A stretch of 64,000 nucleotides of DNA from Microvelia longipes. Its lineage: Eukaryota > Arthropoda > Insecta > Hemiptera > Veliidae. The notes under the pieces were generated by a model. It saw only the letters and a list, made by a program, of their open reading frames with translations. It made no database searches and had not been told where the DNA came from. Shown here piece after piece: positions 60,963 to 64,000 of this stretch. Made by a program: the position numbers and the translations under genes. Position 1 is the stretch's first letter; every line of letters starts with the position of its first letter. The stretch is taken from the NCBI GenBank assembly GCA_018340805.1, contig JACMZG010000008.1, positions 22,149,359 to 22,213,358 on the forward strand. The letters are read 5' to 3'.

Positions 60963-62069
60963 TAGAATGTCTTGATTATGCAAAAGTATGTAGTAGAAGT
61001 ATAAAAATAGAAAAATATATGGATTATTCAATTGTAGGGAATTAAAATTTGTATTTACTTTTCTCGCCCTTAGATTATGTACTTTTTCTTCACTAGGATT
61101 TAGAAAAATACAAATAGTGACGCAAATTTGAATGCTTAAGAGCTGGTTTTCGGGAGTGGAAAATTTTTCAAAATTCCATTTAGAGTAGACTTTAAAATAC
61201 TTTTAAGGATGTGTGTTAGACATATTTGACATGTTCCACCCTAAATTGAATAGTATGAATTTGAATAGTATGGATAAATAATGAATTTATTTAACATTTA
61301 ATTTAATTGACATTGACGTTTGATATTTTTATGCTATTATATGTGCTATTTTTATGTGTTACTAGGCAACACGATATTTTTGTTCAATTCATTCTTTCGC
61401 CTTTCTCAGCATAATGTAAAAAGTTCACAAAACATAAAAGTATATTTAGATTAGAGCACGTGAAATATGTGAATGTAATTAATATGTCTGGATGAGACTC
61501 AGCTGGGTCGTGATTATCATCGTATTTTTTATTTTACATGGATTATCAAGATTGACTAATTTAAAACATATTCTGTTACTTGAATAAGAGAGTACAAAAT
61601 TCATTTATTCAGAACATCTGCCTGTAGAATGGTATTAGAAAAAGAAACGGTTAATGTTATAAATACTCTGTCATTAATCTCTAATTACTACAGTTAGAAG
61701 TTAAAATAATTACTTTACTGTAATAATTATTTTCATTCAATTTTATTCCAAGTGTCGGATGTATATAATACGTGCTTTATTTTTTAATGTTACAAATAAA
61801 TTTTTCCTATAATATGCCTTAAAAGATAAAAAAGAATCATAGTTTTTTTTGTAAAGTATATTGCTTCTTATAATGGCGTGCGCTATAAATGTTATAAAAT
61901 CCTATAGCATACTTAAAATTAGCCCGTTTTAATAAAGTTTTTATTTTTAAGTTTGAACATGCGAAATTTTATTGTCTTTCAATCTGTATAAGTTTATTTA
62001 CTTTAACTTTTTAGGTATATTTTGGGTACAATTTTAACTATTATTTACTATCTGAAACGAATGTATTTA
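60963..62069. other. AT-rich non-coding stretch
   Basis: Nothing recognised. Confidence 0.5.
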
Positions 62070-62105
62070 CTATATATATATCATAAATATATATAAATTA
62101 TTATC

Positions 62106-62157
<52 letters not shown>

Positions 62158-62162
62158 TATAT
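62070..62162. repeat. TA-rich microsatellite
   Basis: TA repeats interrupted by AAATATATAAATTATT; the longest pure run is at about 62114-62151. Confidence 0.92.
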
Positions 62163-62200
62163 GCAGTCTAAATATACTAAATATAACGACTTGTATATTC

Positions 62201-62270
62201 AGAGGATGAGTATAGCGATTCCGATGTGTTGAGAAAAAGTTCTGAGGTACCCCGTACCCGATTTTTTAAA
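62201..62270 (-). repeat. Repeat family B fragment
   Basis: In reverse it reads AATCGGGTACGGGGTACCTC, then ACACATCGGAATCGCTATAC, the B start. Confidence 0.7.
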
Positions 62271-64000
62271 ATTTATTAATAACACAGTTATACTCACTTT
62301 CTTTATTTGTACGTATTTCCAAAAACTTCTTTGCATTTTTTGCCTTCTAGCTAACTATTAACATAGGTGTGGCTGATATAATTAATTAAGTAAATAACTA
62401 CATTTATATTTATCACATAAAATGCACGTTAGCCATAAAAATAAGATAAGGGAATGCAAATCTGTTATCTCATTTCAATACTTCCTTATAACACGAAATG
62501 AGTAATTATCTTTTGAAAATGGTAGGTTCTATATCTTCTTATTGTTAGGTAAAACAATAAAATTATTTCAAAATTGACTACTGAAAATAGAATATGTAGC
62601 TGTCATATGGTCTTAACAACACCTATTATATACTCTAATTGGAAATATTTTTCTCCTTCTGATATTTGAAAAAAAAAAAACAAGTTGGAGGTAATAAAAG
62701 GTTATTTTTTAGAACACTAGGTTATGTAGGCCTCCCCTTCCCTTAACACATTGAATTTTTCATCGACCGAAAAGGCTGGTGGTTTTAAAAAATGCAATAA
62801 AGTAAATAATAAAAAATAATATTATATAAAGTTTTTTATTAGTGAAATCGATGCCGCATAATTTGGGTTTTACTACGGAATGCTTTTACCTATAATGTAC
62901 GATTATTTTATTTTAAAATAAAAATTTATTGTTTAATGCAAAGTATTTTTAATATTTTTTTTAAATAATATTTTTTAAGGGTATAATTTGTTTATAAAAT
63001 AGAAAGCGAAAAGAAACTCGGAAATTTTTAATACTTTTGGGATTTTATTTTTTTACGACGATTCCGTCTTACTAAATTAGACGCTATTTTAGTTGGAGAA
63101 GAGGGGGAGGGGGATAAATCTACATAAAAATAGAGTGTAGTTGATAATAGAGTCAGATTAAGGCTAGTTGATTTTACTCAAGTCCCGTTACAAAATTTTC
63201 ATTTCCTGTAGACCTGTTTTGTCCCAAGACTTAGACAGTAATAGCGGTGGTATACGGAATTGTCGATAGATCCTTAGAATATCATACCACGTTGTTATTT
63301 CCCTTTAGTAACTTCACGTGGTATCTGTGACTGAGCAATACCGATATTGTCCCTAAGACTATAAACAAGGACAGTGTAGTCACTTTGAGACTACACGTTT
63401 CTACACATGAAACTTTCCAACATAAGCCTATATTATTTGACATAGTTATACTATACTACGCCTCCGTGTCCAAGTTACTTAAAGCGTTAGTCTTTATACT
63501 GACCTTTGACAAAGTGTCAAAGGTTGTGGATTAGACGCAAAATGCATGAACTAGAAACTTATTAGGTAAAACACAATGTTCTTTCTTGGGGAGAAGTGAA
63601 AATCTTCTTTCTAATTGGTAGGTGATCTCACCTCTTCCTCATTACTATCACTTTAACTGCGGCAGTACTACTCATAACGAGCGGTACTCGAAAACAGATT
63701 CGTATAATTTGCTACAGTAAAGATCCTTATTAACTCAACTTATCAATGAGATAAAATTTGGAGAGATACCGTATCTAGATGAAACAGTGATACTAAGTAC
63801 TAAAAATGAGGTTTGTCTATAACATGAGGATAGAGAAGGAATTAATAGGTTTGTGTAAGGTAGTTTCAAATTAGTCCTACTAACCTCTTATATTTTTATT
63901 TACTGTACTCTGGTACATCATAAGAGCATAAGTGATAATAAGATTTGCACCGTCATTTCATTATAATATACCTCCATAATAAAAACACAAATGCGTTTCC
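62271..64000. other. AT-rich non-coding stretch
   Basis: No gene recognised. Hairpins occur at 63284-63324 (ATACCACGT with ACGTGGTAT) and 63503-63523 (CCTTTGACA with TGTCAAAGG). Confidence 0.5.

Overview
The window is AT-rich eukaryotic DNA from an arthropod, most likely an insect. The evidence is an errantivirus-type (Ty3/gypsy with envelope gene) LTR element, one compact nuclear gene resembling the mitochondrial MICOS subunit MIC13/QIL1, many (TA)n arrays, foldback elements and small hammerhead-ribozyme motifs of the kind linked to Penelope-like retroelements. The species cannot be named from sequence alone. Most of the window is intergenic or intronic repeat-derived DNA, and I found no bacterial-style operons, CRISPR arrays or rRNA.

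Layout. 1-4.35 kb: non-coding, with one hAT-like MITE (1185-1478). 4.35-11.96 kb: one near full-length but inactivated errantivirus-like element, in the order LTR, primer-binding site, gag, protease, reverse transcriptase, RNase H, integrase, F-type env, LTR. It is broken by several frameshifts and stops, and an 18-bp direct repeat lies at both outer edges. 12-24.5 kb: non-coding, with a second hAT-like MITE of the same family (13819-14232), a hammerhead motif at 19.3 kb and assorted repeats. 24.5-28.5 kb: a tandem duplication holding long TA arrays, foldback elements and another large TA array. 28.5-38 kb: mostly unique AT-rich DNA, a foldback element with two head-to-head hammerhead cores (33.3-33.55 kb), several copies of an interspersed repeat, and a 104-bp direct repeat 992 bp apart. 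38.7-39.3 kb (minus strand): the MIC13-like gene, the only confident host protein gene. 39.5-64 kb: MITE and foldback elements, repeat copies, a second good hammerhead motif (about 49.0 kb), a decayed non-LTR reverse transcriptase fragment (55.7-56.0 kb), a 1-kb element with 65-bp inverted ends (56.1-57.1 kb), and unique AT-rich DNA.

How it fits together. The retroelement domains belong to one former mobile unit (capsid, replication enzymes, membrane-fusion envelope), now non-functional. The hammerhead motifs occur without any visible Penelope open reading frame, so they look like non-autonomous or truncated derivatives. The interspersed families are named here by letter (A/B composite, C foldback, D hAT-like, E foldback, F and G short conserved segments, H short segment) only to cross-reference copies inside this window.
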